A stretch of DNA of 64,000 nucleotides from Aegilops tauschii subsp. strangulata (lineage: Eukaryota > Streptophyta > Magnoliopsida > Poales > Poaceae), in NCBI RefSeq assembly GCF_002575655.3, contig NC_053040.3, positions 152,831,148 to 152,895,147 of the forward strand, given 5' to 3'. Shown here one piece after another: positions 33,045 through 45,374 of the stretch. The notes under the pieces were generated by a model. It searched no databases and was not told the origin of the DNA. It saw nothing but the letters and a program-made list of their open reading frames with translations. Position 1 is the first letter of the stretch. Every line of letters begins with the position of its first letter. Position numbers and translations under genes: made by a program.

Positions 33045-36000
33045 TTAACTATTATGACGCCGCGTGGTCTGGGCATCTTGAGCTTGAGGTAAGCATAGTG
33101 AGGCACCGCATTGAATCGAGCGAATGCGGTTCATCCGAGCAGTGAGTGATAGCCGCTGCGAAAAGGGACGATATCGAAGATTAACTCCTCGCTTCGGAAG
33201 TTGTCCGGAGATCCGAAGACAACCTCTAGCGTAATTGAGCCCGTACAGCGGGCCTCTACACCTGTATGACTCCTTTAAAGGTACTCTTTGTGGGCTTGAT
33301 CCGTGATGGGTTAATGCCCATTTTGCGCACTGTATCCTGATAGAGCAGATTGAGCTGCTGCCACCGTCCATGAGGACTCGCGTCAGGTGGAATCCATCAA
33401 TGATTGGGTCGAGGACTAGTGCGGCTGAACCGCTATGACGGATACTGGTCGGGTGATAGCGGCGATCAAAGGTGATCGGGCATGACGACCATGGATTGAA
33501 TTTTGGGGCGACTGGCTCTATCGCATAGACGTCCCTGAGCGCGCGCTTGCGCTCCCTCTTAGGGATGTGTGTGGCATATATCATGTTCACCGTTTTGACC
33601 TGAGGGGGAAACTTCTTTTGTCCCCCTGTGTTCAGTTGCCGGGGCTCCTCGTCATCGTCCTCGCTTTGCGATTCCTTTTCCTTGTTCTCGTCATTTGGCT
33701 TGCCGGCCTGTTTAAAAACCCAACAATCTCTGTTGGTATTATTGGTTGGTTTGTCTGGGGTGCCATGGATCTGGCACAGACGATCGAGTATGCGGTCCAG
33801 GCTAGATGGTCCCTGATTGTTTCTTTTATATGGCTTCTTCCGCTGACCGGACTTGGAGCCACTGAATCCGGCGTTGACTATCGTGTCATCGGTGTTGTCA
33901 CCATTGCTTCGGCGTTTGTGTCTGCTGCGTCGGAGCTTGCCGTTGCTATTTTTGACCTCGGAGGTGCCCATTTCACTTGCTGTGTTTTTGCTACAGGCCA
34001 GCCAGCTATCCTCACCCGCACAAAAGCGGGTCATGAGTGTTGTGAGTGCTGCAATGGACTTCGGCTTTTCCTGGCCGAGGTGGTGGGCGAGCCATTCATC
34101 ACGGATGCTGTGTTTAAAGGCCGCTAGGGCTTCGGCATCTGGACAGTCGACGATCTGGTTCTTTTTAGTTAGGAACCTAGTCCAAAATTTCCTGGATGAC
34201 TCTCCAGGCTGTTGAACTATGTGACTTAAGTCATCGGCATCTGGTGGCCGGACATATGTACCTTGGAAGTTGTCAAGGAAGGCTTCTTCCAAGTCCTCCC
34301 AGCTGCCAATAGAATTTTCAGGCAGACTGTTTAACCAATGCCGAGCTGGCCCCTTGAGTTTTAGTGGGAGGTATTTGATGGCGTGAAGATCATCTCCGTG
34401 GACCATATGGATGTGGAGAATAAAATCCTCGATCCATACCGCGGGATCGGTTGTTCCATCGTATGATTCGATATTTACGGGTTTAAACCCTTCTGGGAAT
34501 TCATGATCCACTACTTCATCAGTGAAGCAAAGAGGGTGTGCGGCGCCTCTATATCGGGCCGCATCACGACGTAGCTCCGATAGAGTCCGTCTGCGGTTTC
34601 CGGCCCGGGCGTGACTAGGTTTGTCACGTCCAAATAGGTAGCCATCGTCGCGTGTCGAGGCACGTCCTTGCGATCCATAGATCGATCTTGTATGTCCTGC
34701 TCTACTATCCAGGTCCTGCCGAAGGTCATATGTGTAACCCTAGGCTGTTTTATCCCTGCCTTTATGGCGAGGTGGGGTGGTCTGGTGTTCAGCTTGAGTT
34801 GCCGGTTTATCCCGACCGCGTGGTGTTCGGTCAGCCGCATTGCGCGATGATGGTACGGGCTCCGGCGCCTCGTCATCGAACTGAGGTAGCAATTTGCGCT
34901 TCGGGTAACTTTTGGCTGGGCGCTTAAGGCCGTATTCTTTGGCTGCCAAGACATCAGTCCATCTATCGTTGAGCAGATCTTGATCAGCTTGAAGCTGCTG
35001 CTGCTTCTTTTTCAGGCTCCTTGCAGTGGCTATTAGCTGACGCTTAAAGCGCTCTTGCTTGAGAGGTTCCTCAGGCATGATAAGATCCTCGTTGCCAAGG
35101 CTCACCTCATCCTCGGAGGTTGGAAGATAAGTGCTGCCCTCCGAGTCGTCGTTTATGGCATGTTCATCAGGGCTAACTTGCCCATCTTCCCGATCGTCCT
35201 GTTCGGCCGTTTGTTCGTCGGGATCTTCTCTGTCTTCGGCACTGTCCGGAGTGTGATCGTCTCCTGTGCCGGTGTTGTCCTTGCCGCAGCGGGATTTAGA
35301 GCGGCGCCGCTGATGCCGGCGCTTCGGTTGTGTCTTAGGAGGCTCATCCTCAACTGGATTTTCCTTGTCCTCGCCGTTATTCTCTTTTGGTGTATCCACC
35401 ATGTATACATCGGACGAAGAAGTGGCCGTCCAGCGTCCAGTAAATGGTGGGTTTTGGCCATGCTCCTCATCTGCATCGTCGTCCATACTGTTGATGTCTT
35501 CTGAGCCGTAATCGAGCATGTCGGTTAAATCCTCGACAGTGGCTATGTATTGGGTGGCGGCTAGGAAGCGAAATTCCCCGTCATCAGCCTCCAGTTCGAA
35601 CCAGACATAGTTCGGCTATGAGTCCCCTGCCAAGGACAGATTTTTTAATGAGTTCAGCACATCGCCTAAAGGCGAGTGCCGGAAGATGTCCGCTACGCTG
35701 AATTCGGTGATCGATGACCGATCCGGCTCGACATAAGTGGACGCACATGGTTCGGAACTTATCATCGGAAACGAGTCCGAGGTCCCGGAGGCACGGATAT
35801 CACCCGAGGTTAGGTTTGTGTGCGGCTCCAACGCTGCGGAGTCTGCGGCTTCCGTGGCGGGGTTGAGCTTCCCGTCCTCGGATGTCGCGGTATGCTCTAG
35901 ATCTAAGGCCGGAGCGGTTACAGGTGCAATTTCCTGAGTATGGTCCGATGACAGATTTAAGTCATGTTCATCGTAGGGATAGGGAGCGGCTGCCGTGGTC

Positions 36001-36230
36001 TCGAATCCGTCGAAGATCAAGTCTCCGCGGATGTCCGCGACATAGTTCAAGCTCCCAAATCTGACCTGATGGCCAGGGGCGTAGCTGTCGATCTGCTCCA
36101 GATGGCCAAGCGAGTTGGCCCGCAGTGCGAAGCCGCTGAACACAAAGATCTGTCCGGGGAGGAAGGTTTCCCCTTGGAAAGCATCGTTGTTGACGATTGA
36201 AGGAGCCATCGAACTTTTTGGGGACGGCAT
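33045..36230 (-). pseudogene. gag: E2 gag and protease
   Basis: On the minus strand gag starts at ATG 36230 (MPSPKSSMAPS), about 27 bp after the LTR. The frame 36230-35616 gives an N-terminal part. The frame 35519-34740 gives an acidic then Lys/Arg-rich linker with a Gln/Lys helix. The frame 34511-33045 carries the gag core (SYDGTTDPAVWIEDFILHIH, LKGPARHWLNSLP) and a retropepsin region with the DGGSS active-site motif (about 33372-33358). One base is lost just after DGGSS relative to E3, so the rest of the protease is out of frame. No zinc knuckle of the usual CCHC form was seen. Confidence 0.8.
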
Positions 36231-36256
36231 AGTGGAACTCTCAATGAAAGCACCAA

Positions 36257-36725
36257 TGTCGGTGTCAAAACCGGCGGATCTCGGGTAGGGGGTCCCGAAC
36301 TGTGTGTCTAAGGTCGATGGTAATAGGAGACGGGGGACACAATGTTTACCCAGGTTCGGGCCCTCTCTATGGAGGTAATACCCTACTTCCTGCTTGATTG
36401 ATCTTGATGAATATGAGTATTACAAGACTTGATCTACCGCGAGATCGTAATGGCTAAAACCATAGAAGTCTAGCTTGTATGACTGTATCTATTTCCGGAC
36501 TAAGCCCTTCGGTTTATATAGACACTGGAGGGGACTAGGGTTGTACCAAGTCGGTGACAGAGAAAGGAATCTTCATATTTGGTCGCCAAGCTTGCCTTCC
36601 ATGCCAAGGAGAGTCCTATCCGGACACGGGAGAGACTCTTCGGTCTTGCATCTTCACAGCCCATTAGTCCGGCCCATGTCCAACAGGCCGGACGCCCGAG
36701 GACCCCTTAGTCCAGGACTCCCTCA
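36257..36725 (-). repeat. E2 5' LTR with adjacent PBS
   Basis: This right LTR begins TGAGGGAG on the minus strand. A TATATAAA box lies at 36513-36520. The PBS region on the minus strand starts at 36256 with TTGGTGCTTTCATTGAGAG, the same as in E5 except one base. Confidence 0.9.
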
Positions 36726-36742
36726 GGGAGGGCGCCACTTCT
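36726..36742 (+). pseudogene. 17-bp remnant of E0 exon between E2 and BARE
   Basis: GGGAG is the right target duplication of E2 and CTTCT (36738-36742) the left target duplication of BARE. The bases between them continue the E0 exon, joining 27587 to 45380. Confidence 0.8.
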
Positions 36743-38478
36743 TGTTGGGGAACGTAGCAGAAATTCAAAATTTTCTACGCATCACCAAGATCAATCTATG
36801 GAGTAATCTAGCAACGAGGGGAAGGGGAGTGCATCTACATACCCTTGTAGATCGTGATGCAGAAGCGTTGCAAGAACGCGGACGAAGGAGTCGTACTCGC
36901 AGCGATTCAGATCACGGTTGATTCCGATCTAAGCGCCGAACCACGGCGCCTCCGCGTTCAACACACGTGCAGCCCGGTGACGTCTCCCACGCCTTGATCC
37001 AGCAAGGAGAGAGGGAGAGGTTGGGGAAGACTCCGTCCAGTAGCAGCACGACGGCGTGGTGGTGATGGAGGAGCGTGGCAATCCTGCAGGGCTTCGCCAA
37101 GCACCGCGGGAGAGGAGGAGGACATGGAAGAGGGGAAGGGCTGCGCCAGAACTTGGGGTTGTTGCTGCCCTCCCACCCCTCACATATATATAGGGGCAAG
37201 GGAGAGGGGGGCCGGCCCCCTCAGATCCAATCTGAGGAGGGGGCGGCGGCCAGGGGGGTTGCCTTGCCCCCCAAGGCAAGGGGGGCGCCTCCCCTTAGGG
37301 TTCCCCCAAACCCCCAGGCGCATGGGCCCTGGGAGGGAAGGCGCCCAGCCCACTAAGGGGCTGGTCCCTCTCCACATACAGCCCATAGGGCCCTCCGGGG
37401 CTGGTGGCCCCTCCCGGTGGACCCCCGGAACCCTCCGGTGGTCCCGGTACATTACCGGTGACACCCGAAACTCTTCCGGTGGCCAAAACGGGACTTCCCA
37501 TATATAAATCTTTACCTCCGGACCATTCTGGAACTCCTCGTGACGTCCGGGATCTCATCCGGGACTCCGAACAACATTCGGTAACCACGTATATCTATTC
37601 CCTATAACCCTAGCGTCATTGAACCTTAAGTGTGTAGACCCTACGGGTTCGGGAACCATGCAGACATGACCGAGACGTTCTCCGGCCAATAACCAACAGC
37701 GGGATCTGGATACCCATGTTGGCTCCCACATGTTCCACCATGATCTCATCGGATGAACCACGATGTCGGGGATTCAATCAATCCCGTATACAATTCCCTT
37801 TGTCTATCGGTATGTTACTTGCCCGAGATTCGATCGTCGGTATCCCGATACCTTGTTCAATCTCGTTACCAGCAAGTCTCTTTACTCGTTCCGTAACACA
37901 TCATCTCGTGATCAACTCCTTGGTCACATTGTGCACATTATGATGATGTCCTACCGAGTGGGCCCAGAGATACCTCTCCGTTTACACGGAGTGACAAATC
38001 CCAGTCTCGATTCGTGCCAACCCAACAGACACTTTCGGAGATACCTGTAGTGCACCTTTATAGCCACCCAGTTACGTTGTGACGTTTGGTACACCCAAAG
38101 CATTCCTACGGTATCCGGGAGTTGCACAATCTCATGGTCTAAGGAAATGATACTTGACATTAGAAAAGCTCTTAGCAAACGAACTACACGATCTTGTGCT
38201 AGGCTTAGGATTGGGTCTTGTCCATCACATCATTCTCCTAATGATGTGATCCCGTTATCAACGACATCCAATGTCCATGGTCAGGAAACCGTAACCATCT
38301 ATTGATCAACGAGCTAGTCAACTAGAGGCTTACTAGGGACATGGTGTTGTCTATGTATCCACACATGTATCTGAGTTTCCTATCAATACAATTCTAGCAT
38401 GGATAATAAACGATTATCATGAACAAGGAAATATAATAATAACCAATTTATTATTGCCTCTAGGGCATATTTCCAACA
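36743..38478 (-). repeat. BARE 3' LTR
   Basis: This left copy is paired with 43639-45374. A TATATATA run (37184-37191) lies on either strand, near the GC-rich leader portion. Confidence 0.95.
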
Positions 38479-38489
38479 GTCTCCCATTT
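38479..38489 (-). other. BARE polypurine tract
   Basis: On the minus strand AAATGGGAGAC directly precedes the 3' LTR. Confidence 0.85.
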
Positions 38490-41296
38490 GCACTAGAGTC
38501 AATAATCTAGTTCACATCACCATGTGATTAACACTCACAGGTCACATCACCATGTGACCAACATCCAAAGAGTTTACTAGAGTCAACAATCTAGTTCACA
38601 TCACTATGTGATTAACACTCAATGAGTTCTGGTTTGATCATGTTATGCTTGTGAGAGAGGTTATTAGTCAACGGGTCTGAACCTTTCAGATCCGTGTGTG
38701 CTTTATGAATATCTATGTCATCTTGTGGATGCTACCACGCGCTACTTGGAGCCATTTCAAATAACTGCTCTACTATACGAATCCGGTTTACTACTCAGAG
38801 TCATCCGGATTAGTGTCAAAGTTCGCATCGACATAACCCTTTACGACGAACTCCTTTTCACCTCCATAATCGAGAAAATTCCTTAGTCCACTAGATACTA
38901 AGGATAAGTTCGACCGCTGTCATGTGATCCATTCCCGGATCACTATTGTACCCCTTGACCAACTCATGGCAAGGCACACTTCATGTGCGGTACACAGCAT
39001 AGTATACTGTAGAGCCTACGTCTAAAGCATAGGGGACGACCTTCGTCCTTTCTCTCTCTTCTGCTGTGGTTAGGTCTTGAGTCTTACTCAATACTCACAC
39101 CTTGTAACACAGCCAAGAACTCCTTCTTTGTTGATCTATTTTGAACTCTTTCAAAATCATGTCAAGGTGTGCGTTCTTTGAAAGTATCATCAGGCGTCTT
39201 GATCTATCTCTATAGATCTTGATGCCCAATATGTAAGCAGCTTTATCCAGGTCTTCCTTTGAAAAACTCCTTTCAAACAACCCTTTATGCTTTCCAGAAA
39301 TTTTACATCATTTCGGATCAACAATATGTCATTCACATATACTTATCAGAAATGTTGTAGCGCTCCCACTCACTTTATTGTAAATACAAGTTTCTAACAA
39401 ACTTTGTATAAACCCAAAAACTTTGATCACTCCATCAAAGCGTATATTCTGACTCCGAGATGCTTGCTCTAGTCCATGGAAGGATCGCTGGAGCTAGCAT
39501 ACCTTTTAGCATCCTTAGGATCGACAAAACCTTTCTGATTGTATCACATACAACCTTTCCTTACGAAAACTGGTAAGGAAACTTGTTTCGACATCCATCT
39601 GCCAGATTTCATAAATGCAGCTAATGCTAACATGATTCCGACGGACTTAAGCATCGCTACGGATGAGAAAATCTCATCGTAGTCAACTCCTTGAACTTGT
39701 GAAAATACTCTTTGCCACAAGTCGAGCTTCATAGACGGTAACATTACCGTCCATGTTCGTCTTCTTCTTAAAGATCCATTTATCTCAATGGCTTGCCGAT
39801 CATCGGGCAAGTTCACCAAAGTCCATGCTTTGTTCTGATACATGGATCCTATCTCGGATTTCATGGCTTCTAACCATTTGTCGGAATATGGGCCCACCAT
39901 CGCTTCTCCATAGCTCGTAGGTTCAGTATTGTCTAACAACATGATATCTAAGACAGGATTACCGTACCACTCAGGAGTAGTACATATCCTTGTCGACCTA
40001 CGAGGTTTGGTAGTGACTTGATCCGAAGTTTCATGATCACTATCATAAGCTTCCACTTCAATTGGTGTAGGTGCCATAGGAACAACTTCCTGTGCCCTGC
40101 TACACACTAGTTGAAGTGACAGTTCAATAACCTTATCAAGTCTCCACCATCCTCCCACTCAATTCTTTTCGAGAGAAACTTTTCCTCGAGAAAGGACCCG
40201 TTTCTAGAAACAATCACTTTTGCTTCCAGATCTGAAATAGGAGGTATACCCAACTGTTTTGGGTATTCTATGAAGATGCATTTATCCGCTTTGGGTTCGA
40301 GCTTATCAGCCTGAAACTTTTTCACATAAGCGTCGCAGCCCCAAACTTTTAAGAAATGACAGCTTAGGTTTCTCTAAACCATAGTTCATACGGTGTCGTC
40401 TCAACGGAATTGCGTGGTGCCCTATTTAAAGTGAATGCAGTTGTCTCTAATGCCTAACCCATAAATGATAGTTGTAACTCGATAAGAGACATCATGGTAT
40501 GCACCATATCCAATAGGGTGCAGTTATGATGTTCGGACACACCATCACACTGTGGTGTTCCAGGCGGTATTAATTGTGAAACACTTTCCACAATGTCTTA
40601 ATTGTGTGCCAAACTCGTAACTCAGATATCTCTATGATCATATCATAGACATTTTATCCTCTTGTCACGATGATCTTTAACTTCACTCTGAAATTACTTG
40701 AACCTTTCAATAATTTAGACTTGTGTTTCATCAAGTAAATACACTCAGCATCTACTCAAATCATCTGTGAAGTAAGAACATAACGATATCCACTGCATGC
40801 CTCAGCACTCATTGGACTGCACACATCAAATGTATTACTTCCAACAAGTTGCTCTCTTGTTCCATCTTACTGAAAACGAGGCCTTTCAGTCATCTTGCCC
40901 ATGTGGTATGATTTGCATGTCTCAAGTGATTCAAAATCAAGTGAGTCCAAACGATCCATCTGCATGGAGTTTCTTCATGCATATATACCAATAGACATGG
41001 TTCGCATGTCTCAATCTTTTCAAAACCGAGTGAGTCCAAAGATCCATCTACATGGAGCTTCTTCATGCGTTCTATACCAATATGACTCAAATGGCAGTGC
41101 CACAAGTATGTGGTACTATTTTATATCTTTTGGCACGAACATGTGTATCACTGCGATCGAAATTCATTTTAGGTGCAAGACCATTGAAGCTATTATTCAA
41201 ATAAACAGAGTAACCATTATTCTCCTTAAATGAATAACCGTACTGCGATAAACATAATCCAATCATGTTTATGCTCACGCAAACACCAAATAACAA
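38490..41296 (-). pseudogene. pol: BARE pol remnants (integrase, reverse transcriptase, RNase H)
   Basis: The polyprotein survives as short frames. From the 5' side: a GAG-pre-integrase piece (41296-41087 and 41105-40890, with WHCHLSHIGIERMKKLH), a degraded integrase core, an integrase C-terminal piece (40325-40107, KLEPKADKCIFIEYPK), the start of reverse transcriptase (40158-39544, with DKWLEAMKSEIGSMY and QVQGVDYDEIFS), and the end of reverse transcriptase (39280-39095, AAYILGIKIYRDRSRR). RNase H (39090-38500) is hard to follow. Many frameshifts and stops separate these, and the catalytic YVDD block could not be found in frame. Confidence 0.88.
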
Positions 41297-43624
41297 TTAT
41301 TTAGGTTTAACACCAATCTCGATGGTAGAGGGAGCATGCGATGCTTGATCATATCAACCTTGGAAACACTTCCAACACATATCGTCATCTCACCTTTAGC
41401 TAGTCTCCGTTTATTCCGCAGCTTTTATTTCGAGTTACTAACACTTAGCAATCAAACCGGTATCTAATACCCTGGTGCTGCTAGGAGTACTAGCAAAGTA
41501 CACATTCATATAATGTATATCCAATATACTTCTGTCGACCTTGCCTGCCTTCTCATCTACCAAGTATCTAGGGTAGTTCTGCTTCAGTGACCGTTCCCCT
41601 CATTACAGAAGCACTTAGTCTCGGGTTTGGGTTCAACCTTGGGATTCTTCACTAGAGCAGCAAATGATTTGTTGTTTCATGAAGTATCCCTTTTGCCCTT
41701 ACCCTTCTTGAAACTAGTGGTTTTACTAACCATCAACAATTGATGCTCCTATTTGATTTCTACTTTCGTGGTGTCAAACATTGCGAATAGCTCAAGGATC
41801 ATCATATCTATCCCTGATATGTTATAGTTCATCACGAAGCTCTAATAGCTTGGTGGCAGTGACTATGGAGAACCATCACTATCTCATCTGGAAGATTAAC
41901 TCCCACTCGATTCAAGTGATTGTGGTACTCAGACAATCTGAGCACATGCTCAACGATTGAGCTTTTCTCCCTTAGTTTGCAGGCTTAAGAAACTTGTCAG
42001 AGGTCTCATACCTCTTGACGTGGGCACTAGTCTGAAATCCCAATTTCAGTCTTCGGAACATCTCATATGTTCTGCGACGTTTCAAAAACGTCTTTGGTGC
42101 CACAATTCTAAACCGTTAGCATTACGCACTGAACTATCACGTAGTCATCAAAACGTGTATGTCAGATGTTTCACAACATCTACAGACGATGCTGAGGTTC
42201 ATCACACCCAGCGGTGCATTAAGGACATAAGCCTTCTGTGCAGCAATGAGGACTATCCTCAGTTTACGGACCCAGTCCGCATAATTGCTACTATCAACTT
42301 TCAACTAAATTTTCTCTAGGAACATATCTTAAACAGTAGAACTAAAGCGCAAGCTATGACATAATTTGTAAAGACCTTTTGACTATGTTCATGATAATTA
42401 AGTTCATCTGATTAATGAACTCCCACTCAGATAGACATCCCTCTAGTCATCTAAGTGATACATGATTCGAGTCAAACTAGGCCGTGTCCGATCATCACGT
42501 GAGACGGACTAGTCATCATCGGTGAACATCTCCATGTTGATCGCATCTAGTATACGACTCATGTTCGACCTTTCGATCTCTTGTGTTCCGAGGCCATGTC
42601 TGTACATGCTAGGCTCGTCAAGTCAACCTAAGTGTTTCGCATGTGTTCCGAGGCCATGTCTGTACATGCTAGGCTCGTCAACACCCGTTGTATGCGAACG
42701 TTAGAATCTATCACACCCGATCATCACGTGGTGCTTCGAAACAACGAACCTTCGCAACGGTGCACAGTTAGGGGGAACACGTCTCTTGAAATTTTAGTGA
42801 GGGATCATCTTATTTATGCTACCGTCGTTCTAAGCAAATAAGATGTAAACATGATAAACATCACATGCAAATCATAAAGTGACGTGATATGGCCAATATC
42901 ATCTTGCGCCTCTGATCTCCATCTTCGAGGCGCGGCATGATCACCTTCCTCACCGGCATGACACCATGATCTCCATCATCGTGTCTTCATGAAGTTGTCT
43001 CGCCAACTATTACTTCTACTACTATGGCTAACGGTTAGCAATAAAGTAAAGTAATTACATGGCGTTTTCATTGACACGCAGGTCATACAATAAATTAAGA
43101 CAACTCCTATGGCTCCTGCCGGTTGTCATACTCATCGACATGCAAGTCGTGATTCCTATTACAAGAACATGATCAATCTCATACATCACATATATCATTC
43201 ATCACATCCTTTTGGCCATATCACATCACATAGCATACCATGCAAAAACAAGTTAGACGTCCTCTAATTGTTGTTGCATGTTTTACGTGGCTGCTATGGG
43301 TTTCTAGCAAGAACGTTTCTTACCTACGCAAAAGCCACAACATGATATGCCAATTTCTATTTACCCTTCATAAGGACCCTTTTCATCGAATCCGATCCGA
43401 CTAAAGTGGGAGAGACAGACACCCGCTAGCCACCTTATGCAACTAGTGCATGTCAGTCGGTGGAACCTGTCTCACGTAAGAGTACGTGTAAGGTCGGTCC
43501 GGGCCGCTTCATCCCACGATGCCGCCGAATCAAGATAAGACTAGTAACGGCAAGTAAATTGACAAAATCGACGCCCACAACTACTTTGTGTTCTACTCGT
43601 GCATAGAAACTACGCATAGACCTA
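41297..43624 (-). pseudogene. gag: BARE gag remnant and leader
   Basis: A zinc-knuckle relic reads on the minus strand at about 41630-41560 (KCFCNEGNGH, then a stop), homologous to the usual C-x2-C-x4-H knuckle but missing one residue and interrupted. The rest of gag is not open in any frame. The leader part (about 42500-43624) includes a 40-bp sequence repeated once at 60-bp spacing (42582-42621 and 42642-42681). Confidence 0.7.
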
Positions 43625-43637
43625 GCTCATGATGCCA
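43625..43637 (-). other. BARE primer-binding site
   Basis: TGGCATCATGAGC on the minus strand lies two bases from the 5' LTR. It is a variant of the initiator-Met site. Confidence 0.75.
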
Positions 43638-43638
43638 T

Positions 43639-45374
43639 TGTTGGGGAACGTAGCAGAAATTCAAAATTTTCTATGCATCACCAAGATCAATCTATGGAGT
43701 AATCTAGCAACGAGGGGAAGGGGAGTGCATCTACATACCCTTGTAGATCGTGATACGGAAGCGTTGCAAGAACGCGGATGAAGGAGTCGTACTCGCAGCG
43801 ATTCAGATCGCGGTTGATTCCGATCTAAGCGCCGAACCACGGCGCCTCCGCGTTCAACACACGTGCAGACCGGTGACGTCTCCCACGCCTTGATCCAGCA
43901 AGGAGAGAGGGAGAGGTTGGGGAAGACTCCGTCCAGCAGCAGCACGACGGCGTGGTGGTGATGGAGGAGCGTGGCAATCCTGCAGGGCTTCGCCAAGCAC
44001 CGCGGGAGAGGAGGAGGACATGGAAGAGGGGAAGGGCTGCGCGAGAACTTGGGGTTGTTGCTGCCCTCCCACCCCTCACATATATATAGGGGCAAGGGAG
44101 AGGGGGCCCGGCCCCCTCAGATCCAATCTGAGGAGGGGACGGCGGCCAAGGGGGTTGCCTTGCCCCCCAAGGCAAGGGGGGCGCCTCCCCTTAGGGTTCC
44201 CCCAAACCCCCAGGCGCATGGGCCCTGGGAGGGAAGGCGCCCAGCCCACTAAGGGGCTGGTCCCTCTCCACATACAGCCCATAGGGCCCTCCGGGGCTGG
44301 TGGCCCCTCCCGGTGGACCCTCGGAACCCTCCGGTGGTCCCGATACATTACCGGTGACACCCGAAACTCTTCCGGTGGCCAAAACGGGACTTCCCATATA
44401 TAAATATTTACCTCCGGACCATTCCGGAACTCCTCGTGACATCCGGGATCTCATCCGGGACTCCGAACAACATTCAGTAACCACGTATATTAATTCCCTA
44501 TAACCCTAGCATCATCAAACCTTAAGTGTGTAGACCCTACGGGTTCGGGAACCATGCAGACATGACCGAGACGTTCTCCGGCCAATAACCAATAGCGGGA
44601 TCTGGATACCCATGTTGGCTCCCACATGTTCCACGATGATCTCATCGGATGAACCACGATGTCGGGGATTCAATCAATCCCGTATACAATTCCCTTTGTC
44701 TATCGGTATGTTACTTGCCCGAGATTCGATCGTCGGTATCCCGATACCTTGTTCAATCTCGTTACCAGCAAGTCTCTTTACTCGTTCCGTAACACATCAT
44801 CCTGTGATCAACTCCTTGGTCACATTGTGCACATTATGATGATGTCCTACCGAGTGGGCCCAGAGATACCTCTCCGTTTACACGGAGTGACAAATCCCAG
44901 TCTCGATTCGTGCCAACCCAGCAGACACTTTCGGAGATACCTGTAGTGCACCTTTATAGCCACCCAGTTATGTTGTGACGTTTGGTACACCCAAAGCATT
45001 CCTACAGTATCCGGGAGTTGCACAATCTCATGGTCTAAGGAAATGATACTTGACATTAGAAAAGCTCTTAGCAAACGAACTACACGATCTTGTGCTAGGC
45101 TTAGGATTGGGTCTTGTCCATCACATCATTCTCCTAATGATGTGATCCCATTATCAACGACATCCAATGTCCATGGTCAGGAAACCGTAACCATCTATTG
45201 ATCAACGAGCTAGTCAACTAGAGGCTTACTAGGGACATGGTGTTGTCTATGTATCCACACATGTATCTGAGTTTCCTATCAATACAATTCTAGCATGGAT
45301 AATAAACGATTATCATGAACAAGGAAATATTATAATAACCAATTTATTATTGCCTCTAGGGCATATTTCCAACA
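43639..45374 (-). repeat. BARE 5' LTR
   Basis: This 1,736-bp copy ends beside target duplication CTTCT. The two BARE LTRs account for all duplicated short frames seen in both. Confidence 0.95.

Larger units (their letters stand above)
27588..36725 (-). mobile_element. E2: gag-protease LTR retrotransposon with antisense gene
   Basis: Both LTRs are 469 bp (27588-28056 and 36257-36725), with duplication GGGAG at 27583-27587 and 36726-36730. The PBS adjoins the right LTR, so the element reads on the minus strand. The sense strand encodes gag and a retropepsin but no reverse transcriptase, RNase H or integrase. The 3' half holds a plus-strand multi-exon antisense gene. About 18 differences between LTRs (3.8%, hand count). 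It is inserted in an E0 exon. E3 is the same family. Confidence 0.92.
36743..45374 (-). mobile_element. BARE-1/Angela/WIS-type Copia element
   Basis: Two LTRs of identical length (1,736 bp) are flanked by CTTCT at 36738-36742 and 45375-45379. On the minus strand the element begins TGTTGGAAATATGCCCTAG and ends CGTTCCCCAACA, the well-known BARE/Angela LTR termini. The PBS lies next to the right LTR and the polypurine tract next to the left. Total length is 8,632 bp, close to the usual size. The coding region is heavily decayed although the LTRs differ by only about 1.7% (hand count of roughly 30 sites). Confidence 0.97.

Noticed and set aside
33567..34127. A plus-strand frame of 186 codons in E2
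   Set aside because: It is the shadow of the minus-strand gag frame, which has recognisable gag and protease motifs.
37075..37507. Matching pairs of open frames at 36900-38200 and 43700-45100
   Set aside because: They are duplicated only because they lie in the two BARE LTRs; they are untranslated leader and U3 sequence.
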